A DNA stretch of 42,445 nucleotides from a virus. Within the stretch, counting starts at the first letter, position 1; each line of letters opens with the position of its first letter. Positions 1 to 7,910 of this stretch are shown one piece after another. The notes under the pieces were generated by a model. It did not search any database. It had not been told where the DNA came from and saw only the letters and a list, made by a program, of their open reading frames with translations. The translations under genes and the position numbers were made by a program. The stretch lies in the IMG/VR virus record IMGVR_UViG_3300024346_000152, positions 1 through 42,445 of that record. One strand, written 5' to 3'.

Positions 1-1
1 C

Positions 2-292
2 AATACTACTAATAAAAGTAAACTAGCAAGTTGTGCCAAGTTTAAAACATTGGTTGAAAGTAAGAAAATGACTGTAAATAGTCGTAGTCTTATAAGTGAA
101 TTAAAAGCATTTGTAGCACATGGTGGTAGTTATGCCGCTAAAATTGGTGACACGGATGATTTGATTATGGCTAGTCTATTAGTGACACGAATGTTACAGC
201 ATTTAAGTGATTATCATGTGAATTTAGAGACACAGATTCGTGACCACGATGAGTATATAGCTCCGTTGCCCTTCTTTGCGGTTATAAGCTAA
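2..292 (+). CDS. 17: Terminase large subunit, C-terminal end (gp17-like, partial)
   Basis: The reading frame is open from the left edge, so only the last ~96 residues of the gene are present. They match the end of the RNase H-like nuclease domain of T4 gp17: a 'SELKAFVAHGGSYAAK' segment followed by G-x-T-DDLIMA, where the acidic pair belongs to the metal-binding site in this family. The large terminase is the motor and nuclease that packages concatemeric DNA into the prohead and cuts it. A TTG at 50 could be read as a start, but the frame and the homology continue upstream, so it is internal. A late promoter for the next gene follows the stop codon by about ten bases. Confidence 0.82.
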   Translation, partial: NTTNKSKLASCAKFKTLVESKKMTVNSRSLISELKAFVAHGGSYAAKIGDTDDLIMASLLVTRMLQHLSDYHVNLETQIRDHDEYIAPLPFFAVIS

Positions 293-301
293 GAGGTAAA
301 A

Positions 302-309
302 GATAAATA
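302..309 (+). promoter_or_regulatory. Late promoter (GATAAATA)
   Basis: Exact GATAAATA box, the T4-type late promoter element. It ends four bases before the ATG at 314, so the predicted transcript begins at or next to the start codon. Confidence 0.65.
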
Positions 310-313
310 CAAT

Positions 314-2158
314 ATGGCTAAAAATCAAGAATCAATCAACCGCTCATTATTTGAGCTATTACGTAGTAGAGGATATGCTCCTACACTATTAGACACTTCA
401 GGTAAGGAAATTCCAGTTCCTGAAGAAGCAGAAGTCTTTCAGTTTAAGTTTACTAAAGACGGAGAAGAATACGGTACAGTAACAGCATCTATTGATGGAT
501 TACATAAATTAGTAATTTATTTTGGTGATGATGTTGCTAATAGTGAAAAAGAAGTATCTGCTAGCGGCGACGATTCATGGTATAAACTATTGAATCATCT
601 AAAGCGTTTCTCACAGCAACACCAATTAAGTTTTGAAGTTAAAAACAGAGACCATTTAAAATATGATATGGCAAAAAGGGAACATATGAAAAAGCAAGAA
701 AGAATATCAGAAGGCTATCATCCAATGGGTAAGAAAGCCAGTTATAACGACAATATTCCAACAGTTAAAATTGTTATTGAACATAGTCGTCAAATTGAAG
801 AAGGTGAACAACGTTATCGTAATGTAAACCGTATCTTCTTAGAGAATACACAAGGTGAAAGAATTCTTGCTCCTACAACTAAGCCAGGTATTGCTCAGAT
901 ATATGCTCGTCATTTAGCTGAAGGTGGTTTACCACATGATGACCGTTGGAATCATATTGGTAGCTTATGTGAAGAATACAACAAGATGGGTGCATTTGTT
1001 CGTGCTACACGTAACAATCAGTTCAATGAATCAGCACAACAATTAGTTAATGAAGGTATCAATCACTATCAGAGTTTAAGAGAATCATTAAGCAAGATGC
1101 GCGGAGCACGTGGGTACAATAGTTATTTTGAATCATATACTCCTCCATTAATGGAAGATGAAAGTGAAGAAAACAACTTGAACGAATTGTTTGTACAAGA
1201 GACATTAGATCCACGCATTGAAAGTGTAATGCCAATATTAAACAAGTTACATAAAAAAGTAGCTGAGATGAAAGAAGTTAATGAGTTAAGCGAATGGGCA
1301 GATAGTTTAACAGAAGCCCCCGGAGCAGAAACATTAGCACACAATGTAAAGACTGAAAAAGATAATTTAGACTCACTTGATTTAGAAGAATCCGATACAC
1401 AATCTAGTAATCCAGGTGCTATACCAGAAGATGAGCTAGATGAAGGTATCATGGATACAGTTAAAAAAGTTGGAAGTAAAGTATTTGACAAATTAGGTGG
1501 TGGTAGTGAAGAAGACCTAATTAAGGATTTACAACAAAAAGCTGGTGTAAAAGTTACTGGTAAAAAGCCTGAGTTTGATGTTAAAGCAAAAGAGTTAGCA
1601 AGAAGTAACCCGAGTGATCCAGCTGGTAACTTTATGAAGGGTGGGAAAGATTTGGGTATCTTTAAAGAAGAAGGATTAGATCCAGCACAACAAGCCGATC
1701 AGAAAATCAATACACCTGCCGCACAACGTAAAGAAAAAGGCGGTGACTGGAAAGTTACTACACAAGATTTAGCTAAAGCTGATGAGAAGAATATGACAAG
1801 TTCAGCTGGCATGGCCGCATTGAAGAAACGCATGAACACCATTGAAGAAGATGAAGTTGAAGAAAGCGCACTACAAGCATACTTAGGTGATAAGAAGTAT
1901 GGCAAAGACGGTATGGATGCATTACGCAAAGCTGGACAAGACCATGCTAGCGAAAAGAAAATGCAAAATATACGTGCTAAGTATAGCAGTAAAGAAGAAG
2001 TAGCAGAAGATGGTGAGTTCGCAGGTGATTATGCTACAGGTGAAGCAGGACAATGGCGTAACAAAGGACCTAAGGCACACAAGCCAGCAACAATAGGTGA
2101 TCTAGTTGGTGAAGGTCAAGAAGATTTAGATGCTATTAAGCGTTTGTTGAATAAGTAA
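314..2158 (+). CDS. Large unrecognised late protein (614 aa), probably virion-associated
   Basis: I do not recognise this family with confidence. It is a soluble 614-residue protein with no signal peptide or membrane segment. Residues ~1-330 look globular (mixed alpha/beta, with YHPMGKKASYND and a basic region). From ~330 on the sequence is very acidic, rich in E, D, K and Q and of low complexity, with recurring patches such as EEDEVEESA and DELDEGIMD. It has its own late promoter ending four bases before the ATG and follows the terminase, which argues for a virion or assembly role. That role is inferred from position and timing only. There is no clear Shine-Dalgarno sequence, consistent with a leaderless message. 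Confidence 0.6.
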   Translation: MAKNQESINRSLFELLRSRGYAPTLLDTSGKEIPVPEEAEVFQFKFTKDGEEYGTVTASIDGLHKLVIYFGDDVANSEKEVSASGDDSWYKLLNHLKRFSQQHQLSFEVKNRDHLKYDMAKREHMKKQERISEGYHPMGKKASYNDNIPTVKIVIEHSRQIEEGEQRYRNVNRIFLENTQGERILAPTTKPGIAQIYARHLAEGGLPHDDRWNHIGSLCEEYNKMGAFVRATRNNQFNESAQQLVNEGINHYQSLRESLSKMRGARGYNSYFESYTPPLMEDESEENNLNELFVQETLDPRIESVMPILNKLHKKVAEMKEVNELSEWADSLTEAPGAETLAHNVKTEKDNLDSLDLEESDTQSSNPGAIPEDELDEGIMDTVKKVGSKVFDKLGGGSEEDLIKDLQQKAGVKVTGKKPEFDVKAKELARSNPSDPAGNFMKGGKDLGIFKEEGLDPAQQADQKINTPAAQRKEKGGDWKVTTQDLAKADEKNMTSSAGMAALKKRMNTIEEDEVEESALQAYLGDKKYGKDGMDALRKAGQDHASEKKMQNIRAKYSSKEEVAEDGEFAGDYATGEAGQWRNKGPKAHKPATIGDLVGEGQEDLDAIKRLLNK

Positions 2159-2171
2159 TTTAGGTACTAAC

Positions 2172-3554
2172 ATGAAGATTAATGCGTTATTAAATGAAAA
2201 TATCGATAGTGGTACGGTTAAGGCCCTACCAGTAGATAAGGATTTAATATATAAAGCTAGGACTAGATATCCCGGGTATGATGCACAGCAAGCATTGTCA
2301 TTGTATATTGCCCATGAGATGACAGAAAAAGACAAGGTAGATTCAAATCAAAATAAATTGATTGATACACAAAAACGGGAGAATGCCCGTTTACGTAGTG
2401 TAGTTGATGATTTGGGTCAAGAATTACAAGATTTTGAAAGACAATCACAAGAGACAGACCGTGAAGTTGATAGACTAAAACAACTGAGCGGTAACATAAA
2501 ACAAGATATGCCTGTTACAAAACGTAAGGCAAAGGTAAGTGCAGACGAAATACAAAATTTTAATAAATCGGTGGAAATGATACAACCTAAACCAGGTATG
2601 GATCCACAACAAACAAAAGAAGTAAAGAGAGAAATAGTACAGATAACTTCTAATCCCTCATTTGATGATAAAGATTTAAAAAAGATTAAAGATTTAGTAT
2701 CAATATTAGAAAAACAAAAGACTATTAGCACTAAACTATACGCTAAAGTTAAAGAACAATTAAAAGACACACAAACAGCATTGGATCAAAAAGAAGGTAG
2801 ATTCTCAAAATACATTGATAAGAAAAAGGGTGAGATCACCGGCATGCAATCACAACATGCTGAGGATATGAAAAAATACGCAAACATCATTGATACATAT
2901 AAAGATAAAATTCAAGGTTTTGACGACTTTATGAAACAAGAAAAAGATACCATGCTAGACTTAAGAGCAAGTGTTCAACAGGATGCAGAGGATATCAACA
3001 AAATAGTAAGTGTAATGAAAGACATGTATAGTACTGCCAGAGATAAAACACAGGATGTTATATCAACTGCTCAAACTCAAGCAAAAACTAATCCTAGTAA
3101 ATTCCAAGACTTGGAACAAAATCCTGAGTTAGCTAAAGGTAGATATGTTGACATGCAATTGGAATCAACACAATTAACAGAACGAAATCCAATCATATAT
3201 AAAGATTGGAATGATCCAGAATTTAATGCTTGGATGGATAGAAACCTAATAGTACTAATGAAACTGTTCAAATCTACATACGCTAGAGAGTTATCCAGAA
3301 AACAGCCCACATACGGTGATGGTCAAATATCATATGAGCTACAAGAAGAAGCCTGGTATCTAAAAAGAATATTTGATAGTAATGATCCTATCATTACTAA
3401 ACAAAAAATGGATAGCTATTTGGCAATCGTCAAAATGGCATTGTTTAAACAACCTGTTGAACTATCACATCAGGAAGAATTACCATTAAGTGAATCATTA
3501 GATACGACATATTCACGTATGTTGGACAAAATCATTGGATTACCCTATATATAA
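2172..3554 (+). CDS. Coiled-coil protein of unknown function (460 aa)
   Basis: Begins 13 bases after the previous stop, so it is probably co-transcribed with it. Residues ~55-300 are almost wholly charged heptad-like sequence (K, E, D, Q, R with spaced L, I, V), predicting long coiled coils. The C-terminal ~120 residues are more globular, with tryptophans (YKDWNDPEFNAWMDRN) and several predicted helices. No enzyme motif was seen. A long coiled coil in a late operon beside the terminase might be a virion, scaffold or internal head protein, but the sequence does not show which. No T4 gene name is assigned. Confidence 0.6.
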   Translation: MKINALLNENIDSGTVKALPVDKDLIYKARTRYPGYDAQQALSLYIAHEMTEKDKVDSNQNKLIDTQKRENARLRSVVDDLGQELQDFERQSQETDREVDRLKQLSGNIKQDMPVTKRKAKVSADEIQNFNKSVEMIQPKPGMDPQQTKEVKREIVQITSNPSFDDKDLKKIKDLVSILEKQKTISTKLYAKVKEQLKDTQTALDQKEGRFSKYIDKKKGEITGMQSQHAEDMKKYANIIDTYKDKIQGFDDFMKQEKDTMLDLRASVQQDAEDINKIVSVMKDMYSTARDKTQDVISTAQTQAKTNPSKFQDLEQNPELAKGRYVDMQLESTQLTERNPIIYKDWNDPEFNAWMDRNLIVLMKLFKSTYARELSRKQPTYGDGQISYELQEEAWYLKRIFDSNDPIITKQKMDSYLAIVKMALFKQPVELSHQEELPLSESLDTTYSRMLDKIIGLPYI

Positions 3555-3599
3555 AAGGGTTAAAAAACCATAGAAAAAAATCTATTTACCCACATATGT

Positions 3600-3607
3600 G
3601 ATAAATA
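3600..3607 (+). promoter_or_regulatory. Late promoter upstream of gp32 (GATAAATA)
   Basis: Exact GATAAATA box, three bases before a sigma70-type -35 element. Together they would let the ssDNA-binding protein gene be read both early or middle and late. Confidence 0.55.
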
Positions 3608-3610
3608 GTA

Positions 3611-3639
3611 TTGACATTGAGAGTTAGTAATGCTATACT
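3611..3639 (+). promoter_or_regulatory. Sigma70-type promoter of gp32
   Basis: TTGACA at 3611-3616, 17-base spacer, TATACT at 3634-3639, with TGC just before the -10 (extended -10). Predicted transcription start is about 3646, giving a ~73-base leader before the gp32 start at 3719. Confidence 0.75.
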
Positions 3640-3644
3640 AACTC
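3621..3644 (+). promoter_or_regulatory. Palindrome over the gp32 promoter -10 (operator-like)
   Basis: GAGTTAGTA (3621-3629) and TACTAACTC (3636-3644) form a perfect 9-bp inverted repeat around a 6-base centre. The repeat covers the spacer end and the whole -10 element, so a bound dimeric protein would block the promoter. Read-through RNA from upstream would instead fold here as a hairpin. No candidate repressor gene is visible in the window. Confidence 0.45.
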
Positions 3645-3652
3645 TTATGTTA

Positions 3653-3673
3653 GTCGCTTCATAGGGAAGCGGC
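3653..3673 (+). promoter_or_regulatory. Leader hairpin in gp32 mRNA
   Basis: CGCTTC (3655-3660) pairs with GAAGCG (3666-3671) around the loop ATAGG, extended by a G-U and a G-C pair (3653/3673). It lies about 45 bases before the start codon. T4 gp32 represses its own translation by binding a structured leader, so a similar role is possible but inferred. Confidence 0.4.
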
Positions 3674-3718
3674 GAATATTAAAAAGAGACCATCTCAATT
3701 TATAAGGAAATAAAAATC

Positions 3719-4723
3719 ATGGCATCATTAGCAGAAATTCGTGCTCGTATCGCGGCACAAGAAAACAAATCAACTTCTGGTTCAACACAGAAACAATCAG
3801 ATAACTCTATCTACCCCCACTGGAATATGGACGAAGGCACAACAGCCACATTGCGTCTATTGCCTGATGCAGATAGCAACAACCCATACTTCTGGGTAGA
3901 ACGACAAATTATTAAACTTCCATTCAATGGAGTTAAAGGTGATCCCAACGTTAAACGTATTGAGGTTCAAGTACCTTGCGTTGAAATGTATGATCCAAAA
4001 GCACAATGTCCAATACTAACTGAGGTTCGTCCTTGGTATAAAGATGAAACATTGAAAGAGTTAGCAAACAAATACTGGAAGAAACGCAGTTATTTGTTTC
4101 AAGGCTTTGTTCGTCAAAACCCAATTGGTGATGACAAGACACCAGCTAACCCAATTCGTAGATTCATTATTAGTACACAAATCTTTACAATCATTAAAGC
4201 AAGTTTGATGGATCCTGAGATGGAAGAATTGCCAACAGACTTTATGCGTGGTCTTGATTTGAATATTAAGAAAACAAGTAAAGGTGGTTATGCTGATTAC
4301 TCAACCAGTAATTGGGCACGTAAAGAGTCGGCATTGACCGAAGCAGAGCAAGCCGCTATTGAAGCACATGGTTTGTACAATTTGGCAGAGTTCTTGCCAA
4401 AGCGTCCCGGCGAAGCAGAATTGCGTGTAATCAAAGAAATGTTTGACGCAAGTGTAGATGGTCAACCATATGACTTAGAGCGTTGGGGTAGTTACTATCG
4501 TCCTTGGGGACTGGAAGCACCTGCAGGAGCAACCGCGGAAAAACAAACAGCTACTACTGAAACTAGAGCACCCGCAACCGCCCCCGTAGCAGAAACTTCA
4601 GCACCATGGGAAGAAGATGCAATGGCAGCCGCTGAATCTATTAAGGTTCCTACAGCACAACCATCAAGTGACAAAGCACAAGATATTCTAGCAATGATTC
4701 GTGCTAGACAAAGCAAGTCTTAA
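3719..4723 (+). CDS. 32: Single-stranded DNA-binding protein (gp32-like)
   Basis: 334 residues, close to T4 gp32 (301). The N-terminal ~30 residues (LAEIRARIAAQE) correspond to the cooperativity segment. The OB-fold core follows, with the typical opening YPHWNMDEGTTATLRLLPD and NPYFWVERQIIKLPF, then cysteines C87 and C97 in the region where T4 gp32 binds zinc. The C-terminus is Ala/Thr/Pro-rich and acidic (APWEEDAM), as expected for the partner-binding tail. It coats ssDNA in replication and recombination and leads a block with uvsX and uvsY. The RBS is AAGGAA at ~3703. Oddly, both ends carry an IRAR motif (residues ~7-10 and near 328). It has both early-type and late-type promoters and a structured leader. 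Confidence 0.9.
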   Translation: MASLAEIRARIAAQENKSTSGSTQKQSDNSIYPHWNMDEGTTATLRLLPDADSNNPYFWVERQIIKLPFNGVKGDPNVKRIEVQVPCVEMYDPKAQCPILTEVRPWYKDETLKELANKYWKKRSYLFQGFVRQNPIGDDKTPANPIRRFIISTQIFTIIKASLMDPEMEELPTDFMRGLDLNIKKTSKGGYADYSTSNWARKESALTEAEQAAIEAHGLYNLAEFLPKRPGEAELRVIKEMFDASVDGQPYDLERWGSYYRPWGLEAPAGATAEKQTATTETRAPATAPVAETSAPWEEDAMAAAESIKVPTAQPSSDKAQDILAMIRARQSKS

Positions 4724-4730
4724 AAGGTAA

Positions 4731-4749
4731 TAGGGAGCATTGCTCCCTA
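4731..4749 (+). promoter_or_regulatory. Stable hairpin after gp32
   Basis: TAGGGAGC / GCTCCCTA, an 8-bp perfect stem with loop ATT, eight bases after the gp32 stop. No T-run follows, so it is not a classical terminator. It may protect the gp32 mRNA 3' end or dampen read-through into the next genes. Confidence 0.5.
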
Positions 4750-4764
4750 CCTAAGGAGAACTCC

Positions 4765-4998
4765 ATGACAACAAGTGATGAAAGATACCGAGCCATTAAG
4801 CAAGGTAAAAAACTATTGGAAGAATTATGCGATCCAGGTAAAACACCACGTGTTCCTAGTATCATTAGAGATAGAGCTAGGGGCGCATTACGTCATTACC
4901 CAAATGACTGGGAATTAGAATCTATCGCAGAAAAATGTCCAGATATACTAGACAAACAACCGTTACACCTATATACTAACGGTATACACAAACAATAA
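4765..4998 (+). CDS. BPSL0761-like small protein
   Basis: 77 residues. The pattern MTTSDERYRAI...LLEELCDPGKTPRVPSIIRDRARGALRHYP matches what I recall of the BPSL0761 family, a small protein of unknown function common in Burkholderia and other betaproteobacteria. Key features are the DP-x-KTPRVP turn, the RDRAR helix and the LRHYP motif. The RBS is AAGGAG at 4753-4758. It sits between gp32 and uvsX and is probably co-transcribed with them. A bacterial-type family inside a phage recombination operon suggests acquisition from a host and hints at a proteobacterial host. Function is unknown. Confidence 0.6.
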   Translation: MTTSDERYRAIKQGKKLLEELCDPGKTPRVPSIIRDRARGALRHYPNDWELESIAEKCPDILDKQPLHLYTNGIHKQ

Positions 4999-5007
4999 AG
5001 GAATATA

Positions 5008-6075
5008 ATGGCAAAACCATTTGATATCAGTAAGTTCCGTAAGGACATTACAAAAAGTATTGAAGGTCTATCAATAGGATTTAATGATCCTACTGATTGG
5101 ATCTCGACAGGAAATTATGCTCTCAATTATCTCATTAGCGGCGATTTTAATAAAGGCGTTCCTCTTGGTAAAGTTACTGTCTTTGCCGGAGTATCAGGCG
5201 CCGGTAAATCGTTCATCTGCTCAGGAAACCTCGTTAGACACGCACAAGAACAAGGAATCTTTGTAGTCTTAGTTGACTCAGAGAATGCCCTTGACGAAGC
5301 ATGGCTACACGCACTTGGTGTATCAACTGATGACAACAAGTTGCTTAAACTAAACATGGCTATGATTGATGAAGTAGGAAAAACTATTTCTATGTTCGTT
5401 AAAGATTACAAAGCATTACCGGAAACAGATCGTCCTAAGGTATTGTTTGTGATTGACAGTTTAGGTATGTTATTAACACCAACTGACGTAAATCAGTTTG
5501 AAGCTGGTGATATGAAAGGTGACATGGGTCGTAAGCCCAAAGCATTAACAGCACTTGTTCGGAACTGTGTTAATATGTTTGGTTCATTGGGTATTGGATT
5601 AGTTGCTACTAATCACACATATGCTAGTCAAGATATGTTTGATCCAGATGATAAAATCAGTGGCGGTCAAGGTTTCGTTTACGCATCAAGTATCGTTGTT
5701 GCTATGAAGAAACTGAAACTTAAAGAAGATGAAGATGGTAATAAGATTAGTGATGTACGAGGTATTCGTGCAGCCTGTAAGATTATGAAAACTCGCTATG
5801 CGAAACCATTTGAATCAGTTCAAGTTAAGATTCCTTATGAAACAGGAATGAGCCCTTACTCAGGATTGTTAGACATGATTGAGAAAGCTGAACTTGTTAA
5901 GAAAGAAGGCAACAGTCTCGTCTATACAACACTTGATGGTGAAATCATTAAGAAGTTTCGTAAAGCTTGGGAAGCAAATAGTGACGGTTGTTTAGATACA
6001 GTAATGAGTGAGTACGGTCAAAAATCAACTACAAAGATAAGTACTGTAACACCTGAGGAGGAGGGTACAGAATGA
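5008..6075 (+). CDS. uvsX: RecA-like recombinase UvsX
   Basis: 355 residues (T4 UvsX 391). Walker A is GVSGAGKS at residues 61-68. Walker B is the hydrophobic strand VLFVIDSLG near residue 150. A RecA/UvsX-type block DMKGDMGRKPKALTALVRN follows, then a loop with GGQGFVYASSIVVAMKK. It forms filaments on ssDNA coated by gp32 and catalyses strand exchange in recombination-dependent replication and repair. Start ATG at 5008 has AAGGAA about ten bases upstream. The last four bases overlap the next gene (ATGA), so the two are translationally coupled. Confidence 0.92.
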   Translation: MAKPFDISKFRKDITKSIEGLSIGFNDPTDWISTGNYALNYLISGDFNKGVPLGKVTVFAGVSGAGKSFICSGNLVRHAQEQGIFVVLVDSENALDEAWLHALGVSTDDNKLLKLNMAMIDEVGKTISMFVKDYKALPETDRPKVLFVIDSLGMLLTPTDVNQFEAGDMKGDMGRKPKALTALVRNCVNMFGSLGIGLVATNHTYASQDMFDPDDKISGGQGFVYASSIVVAMKKLKLKEDEDGNKISDVRGIRAACKIMKTRYAKPFESVQVKIPYETGMSPYSGLLDMIEKAELVKKEGNSLVYTTLDGEIIKKFRKAWEANSDGCLDTVMSEYGQKSTTKISTVTPEEEGTE

Positions 6076-6320
6076 GTTTAGCTTTTACAGCAGAAATATG
6101 GGACGCCTTACGTACCCATATTGATTTTAATGACCGTAGCGATGCGGCTGACACGTTGATTAATTTGTTAATTGATAATAATTACGAAGCAAGTGACATT
6201 AAAGATTCTTTTAAGAATGACAAAGAAGTACTTAAAGCATTAAAAGGTTATACTGACCAACATGATGGTGAAGAGTACGAAGAATATGATGAAGACGAAG
6301 ACCAAGAAGAATGGGATTAA
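6072..6320 (+). CDS. Small acidic protein between uvsX and uvsY
   Basis: 82 residues, not recognised. The start ATG overlaps the uvsX stop as ATGA, with GGAGGAGGG just upstream. The first 60 residues look helical (AFTAEIWDALRTHIDFND). The last ~20 are almost all D and E with Y (EEYEEYDEDEDQEEW), resembling a DNA-mimic or protein-contact tail. The next gene, uvsY, begins directly after its stop. Position suggests a role in the recombination complex, such as modulating UvsX or UvsY, but this is inference only. Confidence 0.65.
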   Translation: MSLAFTAEIWDALRTHIDFNDRSDAADTLINLLIDNNYEASDIKDSFKNDKEVLKALKGYTDQHDGEEYEEYDEDEDQEEWD

Positions 6321-6782
6321 ATGTCAAATTGGTACACAAGGATCACAACTAATCTAGCTGTGATACCCGATTTCATCTCTCATTGTGAGAATGAATTATT
6401 ATCTGCAAAAAGTGAGGTAAAGGTATACGGCAATGTTGAAAAAAACATTGCCGCATTACCCGGAGTAACCGAACATCGTTTTAATCAACTACAAGAGATA
6501 GAAGCAGTATTAAACTATCTCAACATTCAATTACGGAAAATTCGCCGAAAACATTTTCAAAAATACTTAGAAGCGTATAATAGAGCATTGACAAGCCGTG
6601 ATGCTGAAAAATATGTTGATGGTGAAGATGAAGTAGTAGATTTTGAAACACTTATCAATGAAGTAGCATTACTAAGAAATCGTTGGTTAGGTATAATGAA
6701 GGCACTAGAATCAAAAAACTTTATGTTGGGTCATATTGTTAGATTGAGGGCAGCCGGTATGGAGGACATAACAATTGGCTAA
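6321..6782 (+). CDS. uvsY: Recombination mediator UvsY-like
   Basis: 153 residues (T4 UvsY 137), nearly all helical. The C-terminal part aligns with the T4 protein in layout: a basic, aromatic stretch (RKIRRKHFQKYLEAYNRAL), then an acidic linker, then LRNRWLGIMKALESKNFMLGHIVRLR, matching the T4 region with SRGFAIKHIQDMR. UvsY loads UvsX onto gp32-coated ssDNA. Linkage to uvsX and gp32 supports the call. It starts at the base after the previous stop and overlaps the following gene by eight bases. Confidence 0.8.
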   Translation: MSNWYTRITTNLAVIPDFISHCENELLSAKSEVKVYGNVEKNIAALPGVTEHRFNQLQEIEAVLNYLNIQLRKIRRKHFQKYLEAYNRALTSRDAEKYVDGEDEVVDFETLINEVALLRNRWLGIMKALESKNFMLGHIVRLRAAGMEDITIG

Positions 6783-7581
6783 TAATACATACAGTAGTAA
6801 CACAATAACATTGAACGGTACCGGTGGTGGAACTGGATTAAGTATATCACCATTATCAACCTCATCTATTACAATGGATGATAGTTATCTTAATGGCTTA
6901 TTTAAAAACATCCATAGAAGTGACTATGTTAAACGGTATGAAGTCATTGAATCAACCGAAGATGTATTAGCATTAAGTGTTGCATGGAAACGTCTACGTG
7001 ATAACAAGGATAAGAGTACACACTACATGGGTATCACTAGCCTTTTAGATGATAACTTGTTCAGAAGGGTAGAAGAATCTGACAGAATTCGTGCTAATGA
7101 AATTAGAGATTACTTCAGTAAAAAGATTATGTTATGGTCTCTTAAAGGTATTAAACTATCAAAATATAGACAAGACCTAAATACATTTATTCATGGTAAT
7201 GATAAAAAAATTACAGAAGAACTGTTACCTATTATTTTTAGATTGCCTGAATTCTATGAGTATGATGTTAAATTTGATTCATTTAAAAGAGAAGTTAAAT
7301 TAGACTTAGCTACTTTTGATTCACCTCCTCTTAAACAAATCACTACATTGACACCTATTACAAGTTTTTATAAAAGTAATAAACGTATAAAACAGTTTGA
7401 ATATTGGTTAAAAAATAGTAATGGCAATGCACATATGATTAGTATTGAACCAAAGAATCCTTTAAAACATATTTGGGATAAAATGTTCATTAATGAACAT
7501 TTGCGTATTGAAGGCACGTATTATCCTAAAAAATACGATGAATTACAATACTATCAGTTACTAAATTGGTCATTAGCCTAA
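6775..7581 (+). CDS. Unknown protein after uvsY (TTG start)
   Basis: 268 residues, not recognised. The start is a TTG at 6775 overlapping the uvsY stop. GGAGG at 6761-6765 lies nine bases upstream, an ideal spacing, and no ATG occurs until residue ~33. Residues 1-35 are Ser/Thr/Gly/Asn-rich and probably flexible. The rest is alpha/beta with many lysines and aromatics (SAWKRLRDNKDK, FFKNIHRSDYVKRYE, KHIWDKMFINEHLRI). Such a flexible N-terminus is seen in some virion proteins, but there is no firm evidence. It closes the recombination block; the next gene has its own promoter overlapping this stop. Confidence 0.6.
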   Translation: MANNTYSSNTITLNGTGGGTGLSISPLSTSSITMDDSYLNGLFKNIHRSDYVKRYEVIESTEDVLALSVAWKRLRDNKDKSTHYMGITSLLDDNLFRRVEESDRIRANEIRDYFSKKIMLWSLKGIKLSKYRQDLNTFIHGNDKKITEELLPIIFRLPEFYEYDVKFDSFKREVKLDLATFDSPPLKQITTLTPITSFYKSNKRIKQFEYWLKNSNGNAHMISIEPKNPLKHIWDKMFINEHLRIEGTYYPKKYDELQYYQLLNWSLA

Positions 7582-7583
7582 AT

Positions 7584-7612
7584 TTGACATTAAATGGCTT
7601 TGGCTATACAAT
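7584..7612 (+). promoter_or_regulatory. Sigma70 promoter, AAATGG-spacer type (copy 1)
   Basis: TTGACA 7584-7589, 17-base spacer with AAATGG at 7592-7597, TACAAT 7607-7612. First of three copies at successive gene junctions. The leader reads AGAGTCTTATTCAGT, similar to that of copy 2. Confidence 0.7.
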
Positions 7613-7639
7613 AGAGTCTTATTCAGTTAAAAGGGCTTT

Positions 7640-7852
7640 ATGGGTTACAAAGTTGTTGCAGATAAGTATCAAATGGACGACATGCGTACTAAATATGGTC
7701 CACGTAACGGATTAGAAGGACCGTTCAATTTCTCCGGTAGAGTGTTGTATTATGACAACAAAGAAGGCCAGTACTATGATCCTAGATCCGATTTCTATGT
7801 AGAGCAGTCGGAAATGAACGAAATCCATGCTAGTTTGATAGCCAAAATTTGA
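7640..7852 (+). CDS. Small hypothetical early protein (70 aa)
   Basis: 70 residues, not recognised. Contains GYKVVADKYQMDDMRTKYGPRNGLEGPF and a Tyr/Asp-rich middle (YYDNKEGQYYDPRSD). It lies alone between two strong sigma70 promoters of the same design, so it is probably made early and in quantity. The RBS is AAAAGGG about eight bases before the ATG. Its stop codon TGA is part of the next promoter's TTGACA. Small, early, strongly expressed phage proteins often act on host processes, but nothing in the sequence indicates a target. Confidence 0.65.
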   Translation: MGYKVVADKYQMDDMRTKYGPRNGLEGPFNFSGRVLYYDNKEGQYYDPRSDFYVEQSEMNEIHASLIAKI

Positions 7853-7877
7853 CAATAAATGGACTTTCTGCTATAAT
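7849..7877 (+). promoter_or_regulatory. Sigma70 promoter, AAATGG-spacer type (copy 2)
   Basis: TTGACA 7849-7854, 17-base spacer with AAATGG at 7857-7862, TGC, then TATAAT 7872-7877 (perfect consensus with extended -10). The -35 overlaps the preceding stop codon. Confidence 0.85.
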
Positions 7878-7910
7878 AGAATCTTAGACAGTAAAGAAAA
7901 GGACTTAGAA

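Noticed and set aside
1123-1491. Minus-strand frame of 122 codons with a Ser/Leu-rich product
   Set aside because: Antisense shadow of the acidic low-complexity part of gene 314-2158, without its own start signals.
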